From positions 112,868,620 through 112,932,619 of the forward strand of contig CM060900.1 of the NCBI GenBank assembly GCA_030762935.1: a DNA stretch of 64,000 nt, read 5' to 3'. Positions within the stretch are counted from its first letter, which is position 1, and every line of letters starts with the position of its first letter. Shown in pieces: positions 11,351 to 23,060 of the stretch. Below the pieces are notes generated by a model. That model ran no database searches and was not told the DNA's origin. It worked only from the letters and a program-made list of their open reading frames with translations. The position numbers and the translations under genes are program-made. The stretch comes from Hymenopus coronatus. Its lineage: Eukaryota > Arthropoda > Insecta > Mantodea > Hymenopodidae.

Positions 11351-14091
11351 TAAGGGCAGTTCAGTAAGTATTTGTGTTTCAAAATAGATGGTGCTGCTAA
11401 GGTAAGTTGGTGTTACCATCAAGTACTGTCATTTGTTACATGTCTCCAAAACAAATTTGGTACCAACTCATAGATTAGTTTGCATTTGGCAGGCATTTCA
11501 GTTAGTCGTTCAATGTGTTTTTGCTAAAATGGAAAAAAGTGCAGTATTGTTCAATGATTCACATTTTGCTTTTGGATAGGAAAACTTGAGAGGAGACCAA
11601 AAGAGTCATTGCACTTCAAACCATACAAGCTTCTGACCTCAGTTTTACAAAATAATTTGCGACTTTTTTATGCCTTTTATAGGCAAATTAAAGACATCCC
11701 TATATTTTTGTTTGTCAAATTTTATACTTTGGGTTTTCTGCAACATTAAATTTCTGGAAAAACCATGTATACTTATACATATAGACAAATGTTCATTTAC
11801 TAAACATATTTGTGGTATGAAGTTGAGAAATATTATATTTTAATGCTTTGAAATTTTATTTTCAAGCTGCATATTCATTCACGTATTGATAAAACAGCTA
11901 CTTGCTAACAAACAAACCTCTTCATATACTTCATACTACTTTAGTTATAAGTATTTAAAGTATGAGCAAGATATAATCATTTTTATGGACAAAAAGATTC
12001 AGGGGACAGTAATAAGTAATGGAGCAAAACATTTCTAAATAAATTCAGGCATAGCTATCAAATGACTTTAGCATAACTTGCACTGGACACAGATGGCTCA
12101 ATTTGTGCTTATTACCCGAGATAAGCTGACACATCACTTCTGTGACACTGATTATCTTCCTGGAAAAAGTATACTATGATTCTCTGTGTATTATTTCCAA
12201 AATGCTTATTATGCATCTTTATTTACACTGTCCTAAGGAAGAATGATTATACCTTCTTCGGCTGTCACTCGGATGATAGCAATATGGACAAAGGACAAAA
12301 TTACGAGTAGGCAAGAAAGAATATCAGTACAATTAAGTTTTCCCTTATAACAAATGATTATAAAAATGAATGTGACCTACTACAACCTCAATATGAAAAA
12401 AACAAAACAAAACTGATAAGCAGCACAAAAACATTACATACTTTCATACCCGTATCAAAATCGGAAGCACTAGCTCAAAACTACTCCCTTTCCTACACTT
12501 TGAATTTCTTTGATAGTTTGCAACTAAAGTTGTCCTATATTATAATCTACCTATATTCAAGTAATATTTGTTTAAAATAACTGTGTTCGGAGCAATTATT
12601 AAGCACACGTATCTAATGCATAAACTGATACTGCAGCACCTGCACACCCATACACTGTAAGAAGGTTCTGCCATAACACTACAATGGCCACCCCCAGCAT
12701 ACAGTCTGACACAAAATGTTCATGACTGTGTTGTTATTTTAATTGCCTACTTGGGTGTGTCCCATCCTGAGATTTGGCACACATGCATTTTATAAAACAA
12801 GAAATATTGTGATTTTTCAAAATTCCAAAAATGAGCAATAAATGTACAAGTATTGGATTTTGAAATTATTTAATCAAAAGAACCTTGATTTAGTGTTTGC
12901 ATTATCTCAGAAAGAACATTAAAAAGTATGAATTATTACCTTGTAAATAAGCTGAAGTTTAATCACTGATAATTAGAAATCAGAAAGATATATTTGTATA
13001 TAACAATGTGCACACAATTACATAGATTTTGTGACTGAATATCAGTGAAATGAGTCATATTTTTTTACAAATATAGATATATGTTTATAATGTTTTCAAA
13101 CATTCTATGGAATAAAAAAGTGTAATAAAATCGGACACTTTATGGTACAATTTTCTTGAATTTGTCTGCTTTTATTGAAAAGACTCAAAAGTGAAATTGA
13201 TGTTGTTTATGGGGACCTTTTGCCATCTGTGATAACAGATATTGGTTCAATGACATTAAAAATACACAATATAATTCTCACTGATTGTCAAACGAAAGTT
13301 CACAAGGTGGCAGAGAGCACAAGATGTATCAATGGAAATGGCAATTTGTATTTTGCATGATAAGTTGGAGATAAAAATTTGTCCGCACAACTGCTGTGGT
13401 TGCTCACATTTGACAAGTGGGTGCAGCTTTCAGCTTTACTTGGAGCTATTTAAGTGAAATCTGAAGGAATTGAGTTGTCACTGTCAATGGTACCTGGATT
13501 CATCATTATGCTCCGGAAACCAAGCAATAATCAAAACAATGGGTTGCTTCTGATAAATCTGCTCCAAAGAAGGCAAAGAAGTACCATCGGTCAGAAAAGT
13601 GATGTGATTTTTTTGGCCGCGAGGGTGTCACACTCATGAACTTTTTAGAAGAAGAAAAAGTGTTTACAGGCCAATACTACAGTTTGTTATTGACCCATTT
13701 TAACAAGAAGTTGAAAGATGCATGGGCCCATTTGATGAATAAGAAAGTGCTGTTTCACCACAATAATGTACCAGCACATTAAACCAAAGTTGTTGCTGCC
13801 AAACTTCATGAATTGCATTTGAAATTGCTGCTGCAACCTTCTATTTGCCCAACCTTGTTCGCTGCAATTCCATGTTCCCAAACATTAAGAAATGGCTCAT
13901 CGCAACAAAATTTAGATCAAATGAGATCAATACAGAGGTACATTTTGCAGAGCTTAATAATAATTCCTATTTTTAGAGGGGCTACAAAAATGGCAGCAAT
14001 GTTGGGAGAAGTAAATATCCCTATGTGTGTTGAGAGACTGAAAAAAATGGCATCTTTATTCTTAACATAGGTACTTATTGAACCACCCTCA
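11351..14091 (+). mobile_element. mariner (mauritiana-type) relic with an extra ~1.5 kb inside
   Basis: The ends AGGGCAGTTCAGTAAGTA (left) and the complement of TACTTATTGAACCACCCT (right) are imperfect inverted repeats of the mariner type, next to TA on both sides. The paralogous sequence at 22,810-22,910 runs straight through without the element, which supports the boundaries. The span is 2.74 kb against a usual 1.3 kb. Recognisable transposase occupies only 13,165-14,070, so roughly 11,620-13,160 is probably a later insertion of unknown type. Confidence 0.7.
13165..14070 (+). pseudogene. mariner DD34D transposase relic
   Basis: Broken frames on the plus strand can be lined up with mariner transposase. 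In order: VYGDLLPSV, a KIHNIILTDCQTKVHKVAE helix-turn-helix segment, WIHHYAPETKQQSKQW just after the position of the first Asp, SAPKKAKKY, a LMNKKVLFHHNNVPAH segment where the family has HQDNAPVH (second catalytic Asp replaced by Asn), and LHELHLKLLLQPS. Frameshifts and stops occur throughout, and the third Asp region is degraded. Clearly inactive. Confidence 0.8.
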
Positions 14092-14370
14092 TAGCTTATC
14101 AATAAACAAGTAAAGAGTATAATTTTACAAATACAAAATAAAACAACTGAAATATTTGTCACAATTTATTTTTTCTCAAAAGTGTATATAACTACATCAA
14201 TTCTGAAAATAAAGATAACTTTAATAACAATGATAGGAAACATCACAAAAACATATAAAAGCCAATGGTAGTGCAGCTATTTATTTCCTTTATAACACAT
14301 TTATGAGTACTTCCAGGTGCATTCATCACAAAAAAAATAAGAGTATTATGAATAGAGCCCGGATGTTAGG
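14092..14370. repeat. dispersed repeat, right part (interrupted copy)
   Basis: Shares with 22,690-23,060 the blocks AAATAAAACAACTGAAATAT, GGTAGTGCAGCTATTTA and, in inverted order, an ACATCCGGGCTCTA-like block. Together with 11,325-11,350 it forms one copy of a repeat that the mariner element split. Confidence 0.6.
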
Positions 14371-15154
14371 CAAAATACCTTTTCTACTGGGTTGTAATAA
14401 ACTAAAAGTTATGTAGTTATATATATGGGCATGTTTTGAGGTACTTAGAAGTAACAGAATCCCTATTTTTTCTTTTTTAGATCTAGCCAAAAATGGTTGG
14501 TTGGTTGGTTGTTTGGTATCTAATGTTGAGCAGTTGGCAGTGAAGCTATTCGCTCTCTTGCATTGCAGTATTTTGATGTCATATCAAGTTGACTAAAGGT
14601 TGGGCAGCGCAGTAGCTGGTTTCCATCCATATCTTCTTTAAAATTACAGAAAGAACACAGAAGAGATCTCACTATACCAATCATGAATAAATGTTTATTG
14701 AGACAGTTATGGCCTGTTAGGAGTCTAAAAGGATTTTCTTGGTAATGTAGCGATTTCGGTCATGTTATTACACAAATTTTTCCTTGGTTTTCCTTTTGTT
14801 TGTAATACATTATCTTCTTTAATTTTGTTATTATATGTTGATATAATGATTCTTTTGATAGAGTGATAACTTATTGGCTCAGATTAATTTTACTACCTTT
14901 CTTGGCTAGAAAGTCAGCATTTCATTAACCTGTATTCTGCAATGTGCTGGTATCCATTGAAGTATTAATCTTTTATTTAAATTCATTAATTGTTTTATGA
15001 TGTTCATTACCCTGTCCTCCACAATGCGCTGGTATCCATTGAAGTTTTATGATTTTGCGGCATTCTGCAATATTTAAGTTATTAGGTGTTACATCAGGTG
15101 TTAAGGATATTAGCTGTTTTAGAATCAGATAATAGTAAAACCTTTTCAAATTTA

Positions 15155-15562
15155 ATTCAAAATCTTCTCGGGCTTCTAGCCAGGTAAAAACTTGGTTTGA
15201 CACCAACGTTTCGAAGAAGTGCATCTTCGTCTTCAGGGTGAACTGATGGTTTGAGCTTGCGGAGACTGATATTTATAAGAGCTGGGATGAAGCTAACATC
15301 TGATTGGTTCGCGTGATATTATGGCCTGGTATTTAAGATGACTGAGACATGGGCACGGACTTCGTAGAAAATTATTTATAGCAGTTATTCGGCTAATGTT
15401 TTGTGTTTGAGCACGCACCTGCTAGAAAATAAGTCTTGGAAGACTGCAGGTAGAGGATTAGGTATTAAGGCTCTTTAACATTGGTGTCCATGCTGAACTT
15501 AATTGTAGGCCAGAATCGCGATTTAGATTATTTGTTTCAGATGAGATAGCTAAAGCTATTAC
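15155..15562 (-). repeat. Penelope inverted arm, left
   Basis: Reverse complement of the 3' part of the element, including the end of the nuclease ORF. It contains an internal hairpin-prone segment (ACGTTTCGAAGAAG/CTTCTTCGAAACG is shared between arms). Confidence 0.85.
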
Positions 15563-15570
15563 TCAGCTCC

Positions 15571-17783
15571 TTGGCGTTCTTATCCAGGTGCCGAGACAAA
15601 GAAATTACGCCCAAGTTTGTGAGACTTCGTTACCCAGTGAAAAATGCCTCAACATTTAAAATACTTAGATGCGCCAGCTTAGCCCTGGTAAGGGAACGAA
15701 TCAAGCATACCCGTCATGAACTGTCTATCGTTGATCAGAAGTTACTGGAATCCTTTTGGCTTCTTTCTAGCAAGCTTTCACCTCTAGATTGGGATAGAGT
15801 TGACCACTCCTCTTTTGCACAAGGCAATGCTACTCTACTGCGTTGCACTAAGCGGCAAACTAAGAAATTTGCAAGTCTATCTAAGCAAAATGAACCTGTA
15901 CCACCATTGGACACTGATCGTATCATCTACAACCTTACCGATATCCAGCTAGACGAACCTACCACCTCGGTTCTAGCTAAAGGGCTCAACTTCGCTCCCA
16001 CGCCTAGGCAAATATCAGTGGCAGACACCATCAGTTCTATTGAAGCCGCCATTTGTCAACTTCCATCAGCAAGTGCAGAAGAAATACGCCGTGAGGTAGC
16101 AAGAGCTTACAAAAAGGCAACCCTACCTACTTCAAACATCAGCCGAGAAGAAAGTAAAGCCTTACATTCCCTTCGAAAAAACGACAACTTGGTTGTTTTA
16201 CCAGCTGACAAAGGGAACGCCACGGTACTCCTCTCTTCCGTGCAATACCAAGAAAAGGTTCAACAACTGCTGGACGATCCTGCATACAAAACCATTAAAA
16301 AGGATCCTACCAACTCTGTAGAAAGATGCACCATCCAGCTAATTAAGAAATCCAGCCTTCCTCCTGATGTTCAGAAGACAGTCTCGCCATCTGCCTCCAT
16401 ACCTCCCAGATTATATGGTCTCCCGAAGATCCATAAGCCTGGGATACCTCTAAGGCCCATAGTGGACGCTATTGGCAGCCCTACCTATCGCCTAGCTTGT
16501 CATCTGGCACATCTGCTGCAACCAATAGTAGGTAAGTGTGAAGAACTCTATACAATTCGCTGAAGTTCTTGACAGCATCAAAGTGAAGCCATCGGACCTG
16601 TTAGTTAGTTTTGATGTGGTATCTCTCTTCACCAGAGTTCCCCTTGCGGAAACAATACAACTATTGTCAGAACACTTTCCACCTGGTATTACTGCACTAT
16701 TTAGTCACACACTTACTTCCACAGAAGTATGGCAACACCTACTACGAGCAGGCAGACGGTGTTGCCATGGGCTCTCCTCTGTCACCAGCTATTGCCAACT
16801 TCTATATGGAGTTTCTGGAGCATGAAATACTTAACACAGCCCCATTAAAACCTACACATTTTTACAGATATGTAGATGATACATTTGTAATTTGGCCACA
16901 TGGACTGCACACTCTTCCAGATTTTCTTGCACACCTAAATAGGCTCAGATCACAAATACAGTTCACAATGGAAGTTGAGAAAAATGCTTCCCTCCCATTT
17001 CTGGACATTCTGGTTACCAGAAAAGCGGACGGAACTCTTGGTCATGCCGTCTACCTAAAACCTACACACACGGATCTTTATCTCAACGCAAACAGCTTCC
17101 ACCATAAGTCACAACGAATGGGCATTCTCAACACATTGGCACATAGAGCAGTGTCTGTATCAGACCCAGATAATCTGCAAACAGAATTTCAACACCTAAA
17201 ATTCACACTCCAACAAAATGGATATTCAGCCAAGGACATCACATCAGCGCTGAAAAGAGCCGGACGAAAAAGAAACCCCAGCAAGAACACTCAACAAAAA
17301 GACAAGCCAGCCGCCATAGCCTATATACCGTTTACCGGCAATTTTTCGGGAAAGATTAGTAGACTACTCTACAAATATAATGTCAAAACCATCCATAAGC
17401 CACCACCTAAAATCAAAAATTTGGTCAGGCCAGTTAAAGATAATTTAGCTCTCAGAGTACCTGGTGTCTACCACATTCCTTGCGAATGCAGCGCAGCGTA
17501 CATTGGCCAAACAGGACGCACTATTGCCACACGCGTTTCTGAACACCAAAGATCAATAAGGCTTATGCAACCTGAAAAATCTGGACTGGCTGAACACTGT
17601 ATAGAACAGAGCCACAGAGCTAACTTTACCAACACCAAGATAGTGGCAAAGTGTTCGAACTACTGGGAAAGGAGAGTAAAAGAAGCTTTAGCTATCTCAT
17701 CTGAAACAAATAATCTAAATCGCGATTCTGGCCTACAATTAAGTTCAGCATGGACACCAATATTAAAGAGCCTTAATACCTAA
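15571..17783 (+). pseudogene. Penelope-type RT with C-terminal GIY-YIG endonuclease, two frameshifts
   Basis: The first frame (about 15,571-16,540) encodes the N-terminal half with LRKNDNLVVLPADKGNATVL and LYGLPKIHKPGIPLRPIVDA, typical of Penelope RT. A shift near 16,540 moves to a frame with DLLVSFDVVSLFTRVPL (catalytic Asp motif A). A second shift near 16,725 moves to a third frame with DGVAMGSPLSPAIANFYME and YRYVDDTFVIW (YVDD box). The GIY-YIG domain follows at about 17,460-17,740 with PGVYHIPCECSAAYIGQTGR and a conserved EH segment, ending at 17,783. There is no ATG near the left edge, in keeping with 5' truncation. Inactive, but only lightly damaged, so fairly young relative to its host element. 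Confidence 0.9.
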
Positions 17784-18085
17784 TCCTCTACCTGCAGTCT
17801 TCCAAGACTTATTTTCTAGCAGGTGCGTGCTCAAACACAAAACATTAGCCGAATAACTGCTATAAATAGTTTTCTACGAAGTCCGTGCCCATGTCTCAGT
17901 CATCTTAAATACCAGGCCATAATATCATGCGAACCAATCAGATGTTAGCTTCATCCCAGCTCTTATAAATATCAGTCTCCGCAAGCAAAAACCATCAGTT
18001 CACCCTGAAGACGAGGAAGATGCACTTCTTCGAAACGTTGGTGTCAAACCAAGTTTTTACCTGGCTAGAAGCCCGAAAAGATTTT
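17684..18085 (+). repeat. Penelope inverted arm, right
   Basis: Contains the last ~100 bp of the nuclease ORF and the 3' untranslated part, and matches 15,155-15,562 in reverse complement with few differences. Confidence 0.85.
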
Positions 18086-19934
18086 GAATTAACACGTCGC
18101 CAGGAAAGCTTCAGTTCTTTTCAAATTTATTTATATGTAAACTCTGAAGTATATCCAAAATCTCTCCATCAAAATTTGTAGTATTTAAACTTTATCTTTT
18201 GTAGAAAGAGAAATACTGCACCAGTACCACTGTTATTTGGTAAGATAGAACCATCAGTATAAACATGTAGCCATTCATTGGTAGGGTATCTTAAATTTAT
18301 TATTTCTAGTGTCATTTGTTTCAGAACACACGAAGAGGTTTCAGATTTTGTAAATTCTTCAGCATAATATAGATAGCGTTCAATATCAAATAGTTCTAAT
18401 GGGTTAATATTTGTTTGTATGTTTTCTTTTAAGTACGGAAGTTTTAATCTATGTTTGACTTCTTTGACTTTTATTAAGGAAACTTTGTTGAGTTTTAGGT
18501 TTACTTATGATTTTCTTTTTTCCCAGTCATTAAAAGGTAGTCTGATTAATTTTTCATATTGTAAGATGGTTGCTTGTTCATTGTGAAGTGTGATGGTTGT
18601 GTCTTGGATTGTTTGTTAAAATTTGTAGAGCAAGTAGTTTTAACAGCTCCAGTTACTACGCAAAGAATTTGATTTTGTAGAATATTAAGTTTTTCTATAT
18701 TTGCAGTTATTAGTATATCTTCACAATATTTAAATGTTGATTTAATATACATCTTGGAAAAAGTGTTTAAAGTTTGTGTAGTGCTTCCCCATTTCTTGCC
18801 TGCCAGTCTTTTTAATAAAGGTAATTTTTTCATCTTTTTTTTTTTTTTATTATTATATTATCAATGTGTTTTTTCCATGTGTCAAAAACAATACCTAAAT
18901 ATTTGGCTTCAAGTGTTTGTGTGAGAGTTTTTCCATTTAGTTGAAGGGAAATATTTATTGGTTTCTTCCTTAGTGTAAATAATTGATAATTTGTTTTCTG
19001 TGTATTAATTTTCATTAAATTATTAGATGTCCAATTTTGTAATGTCGTCAAGGATTTATTAATTGTTGATTTTGATTTTTCGGTTTAGAATTCCATAAAA
19101 TTACATCATCTGCAAACATTAAGACTTTTGATTCTCTTTTTTGTAATTGATATGGAAGATCATTGATATAAATATTAAAGAGTGTAGTACTAAGGATACT
19201 GCCTTGAGGTATGCCACGGTGTGCCTGTTAATATTTTGAAAATGTATCATTATATTTGGTAGCAATAAAGCGTTGAATAATGAATTCACTGATCCAATGT
19301 AACATTTTGCCTTGGATTCCTAGAATTTTAGGTTTATCAAGTAGTTTCTAACTCCAAATACCTTGAAAGTCAATTAATATTGCTAGAGTGTCTTCTTTTT
19401 TATTTGATGCATTGAATAATATTTAAAATCTGTTCATTTGTTGAATGGTGTTTTCTAAATCCTGCTTGTTTAGTTTAAATTAAGTTATTTTCTTCTAGAA
19501 ACCAATTTAAATGATTGGAAATAATTTTTTCCATGATTTCTGCTAATATGCTGGTAAGTGCTATTGGACAATAACTTGAAAAAGTTTCTGCTGGTTTGTT
19601 TGATTTCAAAATAGGTATTATTATTGATTTCTTCCATTCATCTGGTACTTAAATATTCCATGACAAATTATAGAGATTTAGGAGTCTTAATTTTGCCTTT
19701 TTTCCTAGATGATTGATGAGTTCTATATGTATATTATCAGGTCCTGGAGATTTTTTCAATTTTAAGTTATTAATTACAATGTTTAATTCTTTAATATTGA
19801 TTTCCTGATTAAATATATTATCTTTAAGTTGAATTGTTGATTTTATGTATTCTTTAATATTTTTCTTTAATACTTTTTGTTATTTGCAGTTAATTTATAG
19901 GCATTAGCATAGTATTTATTAAATTTATTAGCTA

Positions 19935-20899
19935 CTAGCTGACCCAGTGAATTTGTTCCACCATAGAGGAATAATTTAGCAGATTTTGGATTTTATTAAG
20001 TTCAATTTTTATTAGGATAATATAAATAAAAAAAAATCAAGTATTTTAATGATTCTTTATTGGCCTTGTATTTTGATGCATGGGTTGCACTCTTCAGTGA
20101 AGCACCTTGTGATAGACGACATTTCTTGTTTTATTATCAGGCGCAAGAACTAATAATGCAGATAGTCTTGTGATCCGTGAACATGCCACATATAACTGAC
20201 CACAAACTTTCAAGGATTGGCCTTGTGATTTGTTAATGGCCATGGCGAATGCAAGATGGATCAGAAATTGAAGTAATTTAAACTGAAATGGCAAATTTGT
20301 TGATCTCTGAAGTTTGCTCGACGATTTCGCATTGCCAACCAAGCCGTTTCGCTTTGCTCTTGTGATTGAGAAGCATGAAGTCGAGCCATACTAATGCGGC
20401 CCTCTTCATGTGCAATTTATTGTTCTGCTTCAGTCCTTTCATTCGCAATGTTTCGAATCCTAGTTGCATTACAGCTTTGTCAGGAGAGATTCAATCGTCT
20501 TGGTCGCGGCATTGTTAATGATAATATCGGCACAATAAGCTAATAGAAACTCGAAACAAACACATCTACCAGTCAACTTCAAAATTTCTAATTGTCAAAT
20601 TTTAAACCATACTTGACCATAGACAACATTACGTTTAGCTGTCAGTTGGATTTTGTTACACCATTTTTAACAAATGAACGGCTAGACTGATGGTTTGACT
20701 GATAAATTTTTGGTTTTTCTATCTGTTGCATTTTGTTATACCATGTTTTATGTCACGTCCCACGGAAACGGGATAAAAAGTATCCTATGTCTGTCTCCTG
20801 GTTCTAAGCTACCTCCCCACCGATTTTCAGCCAAATCGGTTCAGCCATTGTTGAGTTATAAATAGTGTAACTAACACGACTTTCTTTTATATATATAGA
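19935..20899 (-). mobile_element. internally deleted Helitron
   Basis: On the minus strand the element starts TCTATATATATAAAAGAAAG, a common insect Helitron 5' end (TC start), and ends GGTCAGCTAG (CTAG fits the CTRR 3' rule). It sits between A and T as Helitrons require. No target duplication is present, as expected for rolling-circle transposition. At 965 bp it holds only a C-terminal helicase scrap, so it is non-autonomous. Confidence 0.85.
20094..20342 (-). pseudogene. Helitron helicase (PIF1-like) C-terminal fragment
   Basis: AFAMAINKSQGQSLKVCG, GQLYVACSRITR and VLAPDNKTRNVVYHKVL are hallmarks of the end of Helitron helicases: the SF1 helicase motif with KSQGQ and a C-terminal VACSR box. 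The residues between these two boxes are shorter than usual, so part of the domain is deleted. The Rep nuclease and the rest of the helicase are missing. Confidence 0.85.
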
Positions 20900-21838
20900 T
20901 TTCATTGTCACCTGTAATTATTTTATTATTATAAATAAAAGGTATTTTTTTTATTGTCTTTCTTGTTTTGAATGTCATGTATGAATCTGTATGCTTTTTG
21001 TGCATCTTTTCTGTAGTCCATGTTCTGTAGAAAATTACTAAAATGTTCTCTTTTGGTGTTGCTAATTTCTTTTTTGAGTTGAGCATTTAATTTTCTCCAA
21101 TTTTGTACTCCTTTCAGATCTTTAGATTTTTCTGCTGTGATTCTAGCCTGGTCTCTTTCTTTTTTCATTTTGTCTAGTTGTGAGTTCCAAAAAGGTTTGT
21201 AGTTTTTAGTAAATCCTCTTGGTATGTATTTTTTTGCCGTTTTCAAAACTGTATCACATACATCTTTGTTTAGTTTATCTGATTTTGTTGATTCGTTTAC
21301 TGGTGTTTCAAATTTGGTTTCTAATTCATTAGTAAAATCTTTCCAGTTTGCTTTTTTAAAGTTCCATCTACGTTTTGGTTTATAGGAGTTAAATTTTTCT
21401 TTTCAAGTTGAATAGTGGCAATTATAGTTCTATGTCCTGAGCCTGGATCTTCTAAGATTTGTTTGGAAGTTGATGAGTGTAAATCTGAGGATACTAAAAG
21501 TAAGTCAGGGTTGGCACCAGCACCAGAATAGTGGATAATGGTTGGTGGATCTTTTTTGAGGTAAATAACTTCTGTAGTTGTTGAATTTAATAGGTCTTCT
21601 GTGATCTTTCCAGAATTGTTTGGTTTGTCATATCCCCATAGTCTTGAGTGGGCATTGAAATCTCCAATTATGATTGTATTTGAATTTAATGTGATATTTT
21701 CAAGATTTGGGATATTGTTTGGGGGATTATAAACAGAATAAATTTTGAAGTGAGATTTATTTTTCCTTATGTCTAGTTTAATTATTTCTATTTTATCTGT
21801 ATTGTTCATCTCTTTATTGATTTTAGCCGAATATTTGA

Positions 21839-22689
21839 ATTACAAATCCAGAATTTCACCTTTTTAAGGGAACTAATCTGCGAATTTTCCAAAACACAAA
21901 GTACGCTACTGAGATTTTAGAACTTCTTACCACGCTTTATGTTAGTATAAAGAAGGAATGATTTAAAATATATGTATTAAATCATTATATATTTTAAATT
22001 ACTCCTGAATTACACATTTTGAAAACAGAAATTTTGGGTTGAATTCCTAGTTGTTGCTTTATTTCAAGGAAGTCCTTAAGTAGTAATTTTCAATTTAGTA
22101 TTGTTAATCTTTCTGGCAATTAGGAAATATTTTTTTCATATAACGAAGCTCTGACCTCAACTTATAAGCAATAAGGAGAGCTAATGTCATCTTGCATCAA
22201 CTACCTACAATCGAGTCTAACAAAAATAACGATTTCACAAAGCATATGAAGTTTCATGATAAAATTATGCTGCACAGAAATAAGCAGTATTTGTATGATT
22301 TGTAGAACACACTTTAAATGTAGAGTGATGCTGAATTTGAGAAGCAATATCATTTTACCAAAGCCACCATTATACCTGGGTGATTTAAATGTAAACAATA
22401 ACAGCCAAAATACTGCAGAGACAGATCTGAACAGGATAGTGGAGTGGGAGGTTGAAGGTCAATGTATTAGGGAGGGGAAACCAGCTTGGTTAGCTGCTTT
22501 GATAGGCTTCAGCATCAGTACAGCCATGAGTGAACCTATGGTACAATGTATTATTATAAAGTGTTTAATCAATGAGAGGGTTAAACCCTCAGAGATTTGA
22601 ACTTGTTTGAAGGAACAGTTTGGGGATGCTACACTGTCCCAGAATTGAGTGTTCACCTGAATCAGACAATTTAAGGGCAGCCGAGAAAT
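21839..22689. other. no recognisable feature
   Basis: AT-rich sequence with one 114-codon plus frame (22,256-22,600) that has no family resemblance I can name and no supporting context. Confidence 0.35.
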
Positions 22690-23060
22690 TGTACATATAA
22701 CACAAAAATATTGCCCTTTTTTAAATGTACCATGCAGTTTTCACTTATTGCCTTTTTACGCTTGCCAATTTTAACTGTTTTAAATGCCTTAACATCCGAG
22801 CTCTAGTTATGAGTTTTATAAATTGAGATATATTTTTTTTGCAAACTAAAAGCAAATAGAGATAGTTCTTTATGAGGTAAAATAAAACAATTGAAATATT
22901 CATCACAATTAATTTTGCCTTAAAGTTTTAGCTATATAATATCAATATAAAATCAATCCTGAAAATAAAAATTAATTTAATAACAAAAAGTTAACACATC
23001 AAGAATATATGATGCCAGTGGTAGTGCAGCTATTTACATTCTTTGTAATGATTTTCAATT
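22690..23060. repeat. dispersed repeat, uninterrupted copy
   Basis: Matches 11,325-11,350 plus 14,092-14,370 without the mariner between them. Useful as the empty-site paralogue. Shared blocks include GGTAGTGCAGCTATTTA. Confidence 0.6.

Larger units (their letters stand above)
15155..18116 (+). mobile_element. Penelope-like element with inverted terminal arms
   Basis: The coding part (RT then GIY-YIG nuclease) is flanked by two copies of a ~400-bp sequence in opposite orientation: 15,155-15,562 is the reverse complement of about 17,684-18,085. Penelope-like elements are known for LTR-like repeats in either orientation. CTTTTCAAATTTA stands at 15,142-15,154 and again at 18,117-18,129, a 13-bp target duplication. 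The coding region is joined directly to the left arm, so the copy is 5'-truncated. The right end carries about 30 extra bases absent from the left arm. Confidence 0.9.
14540..21809 (-). pseudogene. non-LTR ORF2 (endonuclease, RT, RNase H), multiply broken
   Basis: The endonuclease keeps IIIGDFNAHSRLWGY and SGHRTIIA. RT motifs seen are KKSPGPDNIHIELINHLG, QAGFRKHHSTNEQI, RGIPQGSILSTTLFNIYIND and VLMFADDVILW, so the catalytic box is FADD. RNase H shows YTDGS-like sequence just right of the Penelope insertion and LQWIPAHCGGQGNE just left of it, so the insertion lies inside this domain. An ~86-bp direct duplication around the WIPAHC block (14,934-14,970 and 15,020-15,056) adds further damage. Many stops and frameshifts; not functional. 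Confidence 0.8.
14494..21838 (-). mobile_element. decayed non-LTR retrotransposon (EN-RT-RNase H) with two nested insertions
   Basis: Read on the minus strand: endonuclease (21,809-21,321), linker (21,246-20,929), RT (about 19,930-19,080), C-terminal RT region (19,051-18,546), RNase H (about 18,300-18,130 continuing at 15,140-15,000) and a C-terminal Cys-rich segment (about 14,720-14,600). It ends in an (AACC)n-type tail at 14,494-14,516. It is interrupted by a Penelope-like element (15,155-18,116) and a Helitron (19,935-20,899). The 5' end is missing or unrecognisable. Presence of RNase H places it in the I/Jockey-related superfamily with RNase H, but the exact clade is not assigned. Confidence 0.8.

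Noticed and set aside
13813..14070. 85-codon ORF near the mariner 3' end as an independent gene
   Set aside because: It is an alternate frame running through the decayed mariner transposase.
22256..22600. 114-codon plus-strand ORF
   Set aside because: No family resemblance, no neighbours, composition like surrounding DNA; could occur by chance.
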